Shown in pieces: positions 15,854-22,452 of a DNA stretch of 23,337 bases (the first letter of the stretch is position 1; each line of letters starts with the position of its first letter). A program made the translations under genes and the position numbers. The notes under the pieces were generated by a model that made no database searches, was not told the DNA's origin, and saw only the letters and a list, made by a program, of their open reading frames with translations. This DNA comes from a virus: positions 1 through 23,337 of the IMG/VR virus record IMGVR_UViG_3300031951_001232. One strand, 5' to 3'.

Positions 15854-16338
15854 CCAACGAAGAAAAACTCCGTGCAATTATCCGTAAGATGTTACAAGAA
15901 GAATTAGATGAAATGACTACTACCGGTAATGTAGCAGGGTATAACATTCCTATGGCATTTCAAGGGAATAATCCAAAGAACAAGGCACGCAAGAAGGGAA
16001 TTGCTACTCAATTAGGTATGCAATTAACACCACGCGGTGAAAAGGACTTAAACCGTCCAGCGGATAAAATGGAAAACCTTGCAGAAGCAAAGGTCAGATA
16101 TCACGAATATAAGAAAGATGAAAGTGCAACACCACACAAAAAGATTGCAAATGCAATTTCAGAAGTTAATCGCAATCTTGAAGAAGTAGAACGAGTCATC
16201 AAGATGAATACTCGTTTACAAAAAGAATCTGGAATTGCTAGTGAAGCGTTGTATCGTCGTACCCAACAAGGATTATTAAAGTTGGAAGCTCGGTTACTTC
16301 ACCTCGCCGGTAAAGTACGGGACATCAGAGGAAAGTAA
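15850..16338 (+). CDS. head-module protein with LRAIIRKMLQEEL leader and TTTGNVAGYNIPMAF motif (162 aa)
   Basis: The N-terminus (EEKLRAIIRKMLQEELDEM) is of the same style as the 8318 product. TTTGNVAGYNIPMAFQG (about residues 23-39) is a recurring motif of T4-like phage proteins, often just upstream of the protease gene. Residues 70-162 form a long charged helix with coiled-coil character. A LQEE site lies within the leader, so gp21 processing is possible. It is translationally coupled to the preceding gene by ATGA and is followed one base later by gp21. Likely a prohead core component; inference from place and leader. Confidence 0.7.
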   Translation: MTNEEKLRAIIRKMLQEELDEMTTTGNVAGYNIPMAFQGNNPKNKARKKGIATQLGMQLTPRGEKDLNRPADKMENLAEAKVRYHEYKKDESATPHKKIANAISEVNRNLEEVERVIKMNTRLQKESGIASEALYRRTQQGLLKLEARLLHLAGKVRDIRGK

Positions 16339-16339
16339 T

Positions 16340-16927
16340 ATGAAGAACTTATTAGTCGAATATAATGTAATTGAATACGGAAAAGATTTATTAGCTGAAG
16401 CGGCTGATGTGAGTAAGCCATTAATGTTAAAGAATGTTCTTCTCCAACGGGCTGAAGCAAAGAATCAAAACGGTCGTATTTATCCTCGTGAAATTCTACA
16501 GCGTGAAGCAGGCCTTTACAAAGAAAATTTCGTAACACAACGCCGTGCACTTGGCGAATTAGACCATCCAGAAAGTCCAGTTGTCAACTTAAAGAATGTA
16601 TGTTGTAATGTGACCGAACTTTGGTTTGAAGGTCAAGATGTTCGTGGTAACATTGAAATTCTTTCTACTCCATCTGGTAATATTGTTCGTGAACTTATCA
16701 AGAACAATATTCGTCTTGGTGTTTCATCCCGTGGAATGGGGTCAGTTCGTCAAATGGGCGAAAGTACCGTAGAAGTTCAAGACGATTTTAGTCTCATCTG
16801 CTTCGATATCGTCAGTAACCCAAGTACCCATGGTGCGTTCATCAACGAAAGTAAAAAGGAACAAATCGTTACCCCTTATTCTCGCATCGATTCACTCGTA
16901 TACGATTTCCTTAGTGAAGTAAAATGA
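16340..16927 (+). CDS. gp21: prohead core protease gp21-like (195 aa)
   Basis: Serine protease that degrades the scaffold and trims capsid proteins during head maturation. NQNGRIYPREIL (42-53), ELDHP with catalytic H76, and GVSSRG (127-132) with S129 or S130 as nucleophile are the family landmarks. FDIVSNPSTHGAFI (155-168) follows as in T4-type enzymes. IEYGKDLLAEAA near the N-terminus contains an LAE site (cut after E20) that would suit self-processing. Length is close to T4 gp21 (212 aa). It overlaps the metallopeptidase gene by ATGA. Confidence 0.93.
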   Translation: MKNLLVEYNVIEYGKDLLAEAADVSKPLMLKNVLLQRAEAKNQNGRIYPREILQREAGLYKENFVTQRRALGELDHPESPVVNLKNVCCNVTELWFEGQDVRGNIEILSTPSGNIVRELIKNNIRLGVSSRGMGSVRQMGESTVEVQDDFSLICFDIVSNPSTHGAFINESKKEQIVTPYSRIDSLVYDFLSEVK

Positions 16928-17487
16928 AATTAGCGAAGGAATTTGTTAAGTTCACCGTTAAAGAATTAGGATTAAAGTCATTACCTAAGAGCATTAAGTT
17001 TGAAGGTGATGATTATTCTGCGCAACATTTAACATTTGGAACATACAATCCTTCTACTGATGAAATTGTTGTGGTCAAGGGACAACGACATCCAATTGAT
17101 GTTCTTCGTACTCTTGCACACGAACTCGTACATCACAAGCAACGTGAAGATGGACAAGAATTAAATGGTGAAGATGGGTCAAATACTGAAAATGAAGCAA
17201 ACGCAAAAGCTGGTGAATTGATGAGAAAGTTCAGAACAGTTCGTCCAGAAATATTTAATGTTGGTCCTTGGGGGTTCCATACTAATATGGAAGGAAAGAT
17301 TCAATCTATCTTAAAAGCTGCAAAAACTGGAACGCCACAAAAGATTGAAGAAACATATGTAGACCAATATACAGCAAAATTATTAATTACAGTTGCTCAT
17401 AATTTATCCCTAAAGAATAGAAAAGAATTCTATAATGAGTCCATCGATAAGATGGTAGAATTAGCATATAAACTAGTTACTAAATAA
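16924..17487 (+). CDS. HExxH zinc metallopeptidase-like protein (187 aa)
   Basis: VLRTLAHELVHHKQ (60-73) holds the zincin motif H66-E67-x-x-H70. The likely third ligand is in TENEANAKAGEL (E89 or E91, 19-21 residues on), as in gluzincins. Upstream FGTYNPSTDEIVVVKGQRHPIDV fits the beta strand edge that precedes the active helix. No signal peptide, so the enzyme would act in the cytoplasm or prohead. It is coupled by ATGA to the serine protease gp21 and precedes bS21. I recall similar short zincins in marine phage head clusters, but no experimental role. It could act on host proteins or in head maturation. Confidence 0.8.
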   Translation: MKLAKEFVKFTVKELGLKSLPKSIKFEGDDYSAQHLTFGTYNPSTDEIVVVKGQRHPIDVLRTLAHELVHHKQREDGQELNGEDGSNTENEANAKAGELMRKFRTVRPEIFNVGPWGFHTNMEGKIQSILKAAKTGTPQKIEETYVDQYTAKLLITVAHNLSLKNRKEFYNESIDKMVELAYKLVTK

Positions 17488-17488
17488 A

Positions 17489-17496
17489 TCGGAGGT
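17489..17496 (+). promoter_or_regulatory. strong Shine-Dalgarno of the bS21 gene
   Basis: CGGAGGTA, with a six-base GGAGGT match to the anti-Shine-Dalgarno, lies five bases before the ATG at 17500. It is the longest such match noticed in the window and fixes the bS21 start. Confidence 0.8.
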
Positions 17497-17499
17497 AGT

Positions 17500-17718
17500 A
17501 TGTACGTTGAAGTTAAAGGTGATAAGCAATCAGATTTAGAACGAGCACTCCAACAATTCGTCAAACAAGTCAAAAAGGCTGAATTGATGGAAGATTTGAA
17601 GAAGAAGGAATTCTATTTAAAGAAATCAAAGAGACTCCAAAAGAAGAGTCAAGATGCGCTTCGTCGTAGAAAGCGTGAAGAAAGTAAAGCACAAAAGAAA
17701 CAGAATAATACCTTTTAG
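17500..17718 (+). CDS. rpsU: phage-encoded ribosomal protein bS21 (72 aa)
   Basis: MYVEVK...DLERALQQFVKQVKKAELMEDLKKKEFYLKKSKRLQKK is a full-length match to bacterial bS21: the N-terminal strand, the ERAL-x-x-F helix, a second basic helix and an Arg/Lys-rich tail. bS21 sits on the 30S platform near the anti-Shine-Dalgarno and helps start translation. bS21 homologues are known in phages, including pelagiphages. Here the gene lies between the metallopeptidase and the scaffold gene, has a very strong ribosome site and is followed by an intrinsic terminator at 17764. It would be made late, together with the head proteins. An effect on ribosome specificity is inference. Confidence 0.92.
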   Translation: MYVEVKGDKQSDLERALQQFVKQVKKAELMEDLKKKEFYLKKSKRLQKKSQDALRRRKREESKAQKKQNNTF

Positions 17719-17763
17719 TTAAAAATTGATGTTTTTAAAAACAACATAATATATATTATTTAG

Positions 17764-17792
17764 TACACCTCTATTGGGGTGTGATTTTGTTG
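17764..17792 (+). terminator. rho-independent terminator after the bS21 gene
   Basis: ACACCTC (17765-17771), loop TATT, GGGGTGT (17776-17782) form a seven-pair stem with one G-U pair, extendable by one more wobble. A T-rich run follows (ATTTTGTTGT). It sits in the 132-base gap before gp22. Confidence 0.7.
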
Positions 17793-17810
17793 TATATAAT
17801 CTATTTTAAT
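17790..17810 (+). promoter_or_regulatory. candidate promoter region upstream of gp22
   Basis: TGTATATAATCTATTTTAATG directly after the terminator resembles the ACTATTTA elements (CTATTTTA) and lies about 50 bases before the gp22 start. A promoter is expected here because the terminator upstream would otherwise cut off the scaffold and capsid genes. The exact element is inference. Confidence 0.35.
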
Positions 17811-17826
17811 GACTCCAATAGTCATT
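17808..17826 (+). promoter_or_regulatory. hairpin in the gp22 leader
   Basis: AATGACT (17808-17814) pairs perfectly with AGTCATT (17820-17826) around a CCAAT loop. The hairpin ends five bases before the shared CCTCATAGGAGA leader. It has no T-run, so it is not a terminator; it may protect the mRNA end or expose the ribosome site. Confidence 0.45.
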
Positions 17827-17830
17827 CAAT

Positions 17831-17842
17831 CCTCATAGGAGA
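17831..17842 (+). promoter_or_regulatory. shared leader and Shine-Dalgarno of gp22
   Basis: CCTCATAGGAGA is identical at 17831-17842 (gp22) and 19111-19122 (gp23). AGGAG is placed 9-10 bases before the ATG at 17851. Identity beyond the Shine-Dalgarno core suggests a common, optimised initiation region for the two structural genes. Confidence 0.75.
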
Positions 17843-17850
17843 GTACTAGT

Positions 17851-19110
17851 ATGGCAAAAGTAGAAATCACGAACAAACTTTTAAAGGAAGCTATTGCAGA
17901 CGCAGAAGCAGTTCGTCAAACTGCAATTGAAAATGCAAAGCTTTCATTAGAAGAAACATTCACACCCCAAATCAAGTCAATGTTATCCCGCCGTCTTCGT
18001 GCAGAAGCAGAAGGCATGGAACATGACGAAGAAGAAAAGGATGTAGAAACAAAGGAAGCACCAGAAGCTGAAAAGGAAGCTCCAAAGGCTCCAGTTGCTT
18101 CAACAGAAACAAAGATGGAAACTGCAACAGAAACACCACACGAACAAGGTGAACCAGAAGGCGGTGACCTCGCAGCAAGTTCAGACATCGGCGCAGGTGA
18201 CAATAAGGAACCATCCGATGCATCATTCGATTCAGCAGATGACGATATGAGTGGTGAAGATGCAGGCGAAAGTGATACCGATTGGTATGACGATTGGTCA
18301 GATGCAGATTTCGACCTTGACGAAGTAATCAAGGAACTTGAAGCAGACCTCAAGGAAGTTTCACACGACGAAGAAGAAAAGGAAGAAATGAAGGAAGAAG
18401 TAGAAGGTGAAGAACACGAAGAAGAAAAGGAAGACGAGAAGGAAGAAGAAAAGGCTGACGAATCATACCCAATGGAAGACCCAGAAGGTGGTGCAGAAAA
18501 GCCAGAAATTCCAGCTAAGTCTTCAGATATTGGAACAGAAGCTGCAGATACCGCAGCAGATGTAAATACTTTCGTAACCGAACCATCAGATGTAAATAAG
18601 ATGGAAGGTGAAGAAATGAATGGTCACGAAGAAGGCGAAGAAGAACTTGATTTGGAAGCAATTCTCAGAGAATTGGAAGCCGAAGATGAAAAGCATAAGG
18701 CATCATCTGAAAAAATGGCATCCCTTGAGAAAGAACTTGCAGAATATCGTCAGGCTGTTAAGCTCCTACGAGGCAAGCTACACGAAGTCAATCTTCTCAA
18801 CGCAAAACTCCTTTATACCAACAAAATCTTCCGTAAGGAAGGTTTGACTACCGAACAAAAGGTAATGGTCGTAGAAAACTTCGACCGCGCAACCACAGTT
18901 CGTGAAATCAAGATGGTATACACAGTTTTGGTCGAAACATTAACTTCAGCAGCAAAGGCAGTAAAGGCAACAAAAGCACCAAGTAAGGTGGTCACCGAAG
19001 GGTTCGCAAGTAAAGCAACCCCAAGTACCGCTCCAAAGACTGAAGCACCAGTAGTTATCGCAGAAAACTCTGTTGCAAAGCGTCTACAACAACTCGCAGG
19101 AATTATCTAA
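17851..19110 (+). CDS. gp22: prohead core scaffolding protein gp22-like (419 aa)
   Basis: Forms the core around which the capsid shell assembles and is then degraded by gp21. The N-terminal helix (MAKVEITNKLLKEAIADAEA) contains LKE before Ala14, a gp21-type site. Residues about 50-270 are extremely acidic and of low complexity (runs of Glu with Lys, SD/DD clusters). The C-terminal third returns to helix: SLEKELAEYRQAVKLLRGKLHEVNLLNAKLLYTN, then TTEQKVMVVENFDRATTVREIKMVY, which I recognise from marine T4-type scaffolds. At 419 aa it is much longer than T4 gp22 (269), mainly because of the acidic insert. Many LxE/IxE sites suit complete digestion. It directly precedes gp23 and shares its leader. 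Confidence 0.9.
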   Translation: MAKVEITNKLLKEAIADAEAVRQTAIENAKLSLEETFTPQIKSMLSRRLRAEAEGMEHDEEEKDVETKEAPEAEKEAPKAPVASTETKMETATETPHEQGEPEGGDLAASSDIGAGDNKEPSDASFDSADDDMSGEDAGESDTDWYDDWSDADFDLDEVIKELEADLKEVSHDEEEKEEMKEEVEGEEHEEEKEDEKEEEKADESYPMEDPEGGAEKPEIPAKSSDIGTEAADTAADVNTFVTEPSDVNKMEGEEMNGHEEGEEELDLEAILRELEAEDEKHKASSEKMASLEKELAEYRQAVKLLRGKLHEVNLLNAKLLYTNKIFRKEGLTTEQKVMVVENFDRATTVREIKMVYTVLVETLTSAAKAVKATKAPSKVVTEGFASKATPSTAPKTEAPVVIAENSVAKRLQQLAGII

Positions 19111-19125
19111 CCTCATAGGAGAATA
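19111..19125 (+). promoter_or_regulatory. shared leader and Shine-Dalgarno of gp23
   Basis: CCTCATAGGAGAATA starts directly after the gp22 stop, with AGGAG eight bases before the ATG at 19130. The first 12 bases equal the gp22 leader at 17831-17842. Confidence 0.75.
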
Positions 19126-19129
19126 ACCA

Positions 19130-20713
19130 ATGTCCGAAGTAAATTCACTCATCAACGAAGCCGGCTCAGCACACAAGGTTATCGTTGAACAATCCCGCCA
19201 ATTGGCAGGAAAGTGGGAAAAGTCAGGCCTTCTTGAAGGCTTGAAGGGAGCAGAAAAGCAAGGTATGGCAGTAATGCTTGAAAACCAAGCTTCACAACTT
19301 CTCCAAGAAAACTCATACACCAACCTCGCAGGCACCAATGGTGAACAATGGGCAGGTGTAGCACTTCCATTAGTCCGTAAGGTCTTCGGAAGTATCGCAG
19401 CAAAGAACTTCGTATCAGTCCAACCAATGAACCTTCCTTCAGGACTTGTGTTCTATATGGACTTCAAGTACGGAACCACTGTAAACGGAAAGACCTCAGG
19501 AACCTCACTCTATGGTAACGCATTAAGTACACCATTTGGTGGTTTCGGTAACACCGATACAGGCGGATTATACGGTGCAGGTCAATTCGCTTACTCAGTA
19601 AACGATGCAACCGTAACCGGTTTAACCACCGCACCAGCATCAGCATCATTCTCAGATGTAAACTTCAACGCAGACTTCGTAGCAACTGGCAGTCTTTCAA
19701 AGTACTCAATCTCAACCAGTTCATTCACCAATCTTGATAAGCTCGCAGTCCGTTCATTTGTTCCATCAGGTTCAGCAATCGACTTCGCAGCATTGGTTCT
19801 TCCAGAATTCACCAAGATTGTTGGTGCAAACGTTGTCTTCATCGTAAATGCAAACGTAGCATCAGGAAACCAAATCAACTCAGTTGCATACAGTAAGCAA
19901 CCAACCGATTCAACTCGTGGTGACTTCGAAGCAACCAGTGATACTGATTTGAACATCCCACAAATCGACTTAGAACTTAAGTCAGAAACAATCGTAGCAA
20001 AGACCCGTAAGTTGAAGGCAGTCTGGTCACCAGAACTTGCACAAGACTTAAACGCTTACCACAGTGTTGATGCAGAAGCTGAATTAACAGCAATGTTAAG
20101 TGATTACATCTCAACCGAAATCGACCTCGAAATCCTTGATATGTTAATCGCAGCTGTACCATCACAAACCACTGAATACTGGTCAGCACAAATTGGTACC
20201 GTATACAACCCAACATCTGGTGCATTCGCAGCATCATCATACACTGGTACTGCATGGACCAATATGACCTGGTTCCAAACACTCGGTCAAAAGATGCAAA
20301 AGGTATCAAACAAGATTCACCAACTCACCATGCGTGGTGGTGCAAACTTCGCAGTATGTTCACCAACCGTTGCAACAATCCTTGAAACCATCCCAGGCTT
20401 CATGGCAAACACCGATGGTGACAAGATGGAATTCGCAGGTGGCGTAACCAAGGTTGGTTCATTCCAAAACCGTTACACCATCTACAAGAACCCATACATG
20501 AAGGAAAACACATTGTTGATGGGCTTCCGTGGAAGTAACTTCCTCGAAACTGGTGCAGTCTACGCACCATATATCCCACTCATCATGACTCCGCTCGTGT
20601 ATGACCCAAACAACTTCACCCCACGCCGTGGTGTGATGACCCGTTACGCAAAGAAGGTTGTACGCCCAGAATTCTTCGGAAAGGTGTACATCGACGGATT
20701 AAACTTAGTCTAA
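19130..20713 (+). CDS. gp23: major capsid protein gp23-like (527 aa)
   Basis: Builds the hexons of the head. Family landmarks are VALPLVRKVFGSIAAKNFVSVQPMN-PSG (about residues 77-105, the T4 VQPMNSPTG site) and the C-terminal YAPYIPLIMTPLVYDPNNFTPRRGVMTRYAKKV. Maturation by gp21 should remove an N-terminal delta peptide. LLQE at residues 57-60, before Asn61, is the best site and close to the T4 position (after residue 65). An earlier INE before Ala11 also fits. Length matches T4 gp23 (521). Codon use is the most biased in the window (ATC, TTC, AAC, ACC), as expected for the most abundant virion protein. An intrinsic terminator follows. Confidence 0.97.
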   Translation: MSEVNSLINEAGSAHKVIVEQSRQLAGKWEKSGLLEGLKGAEKQGMAVMLENQASQLLQENSYTNLAGTNGEQWAGVALPLVRKVFGSIAAKNFVSVQPMNLPSGLVFYMDFKYGTTVNGKTSGTSLYGNALSTPFGGFGNTDTGGLYGAGQFAYSVNDATVTGLTTAPASASFSDVNFNADFVATGSLSKYSISTSSFTNLDKLAVRSFVPSGSAIDFAALVLPEFTKIVGANVVFIVNANVASGNQINSVAYSKQPTDSTRGDFEATSDTDLNIPQIDLELKSETIVAKTRKLKAVWSPELAQDLNAYHSVDAEAELTAMLSDYISTEIDLEILDMLIAAVPSQTTEYWSAQIGTVYNPTSGAFAASSYTGTAWTNMTWFQTLGQKMQKVSNKIHQLTMRGGANFAVCSPTVATILETIPGFMANTDGDKMEFAGGVTKVGSFQNRYTIYKNPYMKENTLLMGFRGSNFLETGAVYAPYIPLIMTPLVYDPNNFTPRRGVMTRYAKKVVRPEFFGKVYIDGLNLV

Positions 20714-20740
20714 TCCTCGTAGTAACGGTGGGAATAAATG

Positions 20741-20769
20741 GGGTGGCCGAAAGGTCACCCTTTTTATTT
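20741..20769 (+). terminator. rho-independent terminator after gp23
   Basis: GGGTGGCC (20741-20748), GAAA tetraloop, GGTCACCC (20753-20760) make an eight-pair stem with one G-U pair, followed by TTTTTATTT. It is a textbook intrinsic terminator, 27 bases after the capsid gene stop. Confidence 0.92.
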
Positions 20770-20801
20770 GCATTAAAAATACGAGTTAATGATTTAATAA
20801 A

Positions 20802-20812
20802 ACTATTTATTG
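20802..20812 (+). promoter_or_regulatory. candidate late promoter element ACTATTTA upstream of the gp13-like gene
   Basis: ACTATTTATTG lies downstream of the gp23 terminator and 34 bases before the ATG at 20836. It is the third copy of the 8-mer, again in a gap where new initiation is needed. Confidence 0.45.
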
Positions 20813-20835
20813 TAAGTCCCTAATTAGAGATTATT

Positions 20836-21990
20836 ATGGAAACACAAGAACCAATTTTCTATGATGGTAGTCCTTCAAATCCATTTGGAATAACTCCATT
20901 TGGATTTTATGATAGCGATTCTGAATTTCAAGCTGATGCTCCAAGAGCAGCTGAATTCGTTGCAAGAAAGCTAGGATGGCCTGTCGTAGAAGTGGAATTA
21001 ATTGATAAGCAGATTTATGCATGTTTCGAAGAAGCTATTACCACATATGGTAATCAAGTCAATCAATTTAATGCACGCGAACATATGATGACCCTACAAG
21101 GATTGTCAACAGCAACATCAGCAACCCAGCGTAACATTGTTGGTTCTGTTATTCCACAAGTTATCAAATTAGCGACAGATTATGGTGTAGAAGCACAATC
21201 TGGTGGTGATGTTGAAGTAAAACGAGGATATATTTCTGCATCCGCATTTACTCAATCTTATGATATTAAAACTTTGTGGGCAGATGTTAGTGAAAGTGGT
21301 AAGAAGTTAGAAATTCGTCGTATCTACCATTTCATGCCACCAGCAGTTGCTCGTTACTATGACCCATTCGCAACAACTGGTCTTGGGTTGACTAACTTGA
21401 TGGCAGAATTTGGATTTGATGGATATTCACCACCAGTCACATTCGTGATGATGCCAGCATACGAAGACCTTCTCCGTATTCAAGCAATTGAAATCAATGA
21501 TATGATTCGTAAGAGTCAATATGGGTTTGAAGTATCAAACAATATTATAAGATTTTCACCAGTATTTAAAGAATCAAAGATGGTATATTTTGATTATATG
21601 GTAGTAGACGATAAACAAGCAAATACATTCCAATCTGGGTCCAATGTAGCAAGTGATTTATCGAATGTGCCATATACTAATATCAATTACACAAACACCA
21701 ATGATATGTCAAGATTGTGGATATTCCGATATACACTTGCATTAGCAAAAGAACTTCTCGGCATTATCCGTTCCAAGTTTGAAAACATTCCATATCCAGA
21801 TGGACAAATTCGTTTGGATGGTGAAATTCTTAGAAGAGAAGCTATTGCTGAAAAGGAAGGATTAATTAAAGAACTTCGTGAAACACTTGAAGAAACTGGA
21901 ATGCAAGCGCAAATGAAGAAGCAAATGGAAAACTCGGAAAATATGCAAAAAATGTTTAAGAATGTTCCTACTCTCATTTACATAGGTTAA
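20836..21990 (+). CDS. gp13: neck protein, gp13-like (384 aa)
   Basis: FYDSDSEFQADAPRAAEFVARKLGWPVVEVELIDKQIYACFEEAITTYGNQVNQFN (about residues 24-81) resembles the N-terminal domain of marine T4-type gp13 neck proteins, which close the filled head. A beta-rich middle follows, with RRIYHFMPPAVARYYDP (about 157-173) and FVMMPAYEDLLRIQAIEINDMIR. The C-terminus has a helical LAKELLGIIRSKFENIPYPDGQIRLDGEIL segment and a Gln/Met/Lys-rich helix. It is longer than T4 gp13 (309 aa). In T4, gene 13 lies far upstream of 23; here it directly follows the capsid gene. Neck function is likely; the exact T4 equivalence is less certain. Confidence 0.68.
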   Translation: METQEPIFYDGSPSNPFGITPFGFYDSDSEFQADAPRAAEFVARKLGWPVVEVELIDKQIYACFEEAITTYGNQVNQFNAREHMMTLQGLSTATSATQRNIVGSVIPQVIKLATDYGVEAQSGGDVEVKRGYISASAFTQSYDIKTLWADVSESGKKLEIRRIYHFMPPAVARYYDPFATTGLGLTNLMAEFGFDGYSPPVTFVMMPAYEDLLRIQAIEINDMIRKSQYGFEVSNNIIRFSPVFKESKMVYFDYMVVDDKQANTFQSGSNVASDLSNVPYTNINYTNTNDMSRLWIFRYTLALAKELLGIIRSKFENIPYPDGQIRLDGEILRREAIAEKEGLIKELRETLEETGMQAQMKKQMENSENMQKMFKNVPTLIYIG

Positions 21991-21993
21991 TAC

Positions 21994-22452
21994 ATGGCAC
22001 GCTTTGTTACACAACGTGACTTTGAATTTATACAACACATCACTCGGGAATTGATTGACGAAACGATGGATGTGGCAGTCGTATTGTATAAGATTGTTGT
22101 TGAATCTGCTAAAGTTAATATTTACGGTGAAAGCACGGTAAAGCCACGATACACCCCAGTAAAAGTTAATGCAATTGTAAAATACGATAAAAATAGACCA
22201 GTAAGAGAAGAAGGATTTGGTGTTAATCAAGACCAACAAACTGAATTTAGATTTGCTCGTCGTATGCTACAAGATGTAAAGACCTATCCAGAAATTGGTG
22301 ACATAATTGGATATAATAATCATTTTTATGAAGTCCATAATATCACAGAAACACAACTTATTGCAGGTAAGCCAGGGTTTAATACCGCAATCATTTGTAT
22401 GGCACACTTAACTCGTCGTACAAGTATTGATATCGAAGAGGTACAAGTATGA
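21994..22452 (+). CDS. gp14: neck/head-closure protein, gp14-like (152 aa)
   Basis: The order VYGESTxKPRYTPVKVNAIVKYD (about residues 44-65), an acidic-to-FRFARRMLQDV segment (82-95) and YPEIGDIIGYNNHFYEVHNI (98-117) parallels the T4 gp14 elements that end in EGDLIYFPMDNSLFEI. It is only 152 aa against 256 in T4, lacking the C-terminal half. It lies between the gp13-like and gp15-like genes, as expected for the neck set 13-14-15, three bases after the former and overlapping the latter by ATGA. The similarity is at pattern level, so another head-closure protein remains possible. Confidence 0.5.
   Translation: MARFVTQRDFEFIQHITRELIDETMDVAVVLYKIVVESAKVNIYGESTVKPRYTPVKVNAIVKYDKNRPVREEGFGVNQDQQTEFRFARRMLQDVKTYPEIGDIIGYNNHFYEVHNITETQLIAGKPGFNTAIICMAHLTRRTSIDIEEVQV

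Noticed and set aside
17916-18353. Long minus-strand open frames opposite gp22 and other genes
   Set aside because: They mirror the strongly biased codon use of the + strand genes, give compositionally odd Ser- or Leu-rich products and lack ribosome sites. All minus-strand frames looked like shadows.
18000-18470. GAAGAAGAAAAGGA-like tandem repeat as a microsatellite or regulatory repeat
   Set aside because: The purine-rich repetition follows from the Glu/Lys-rich scaffold sequence and is not a regular DNA repeat.
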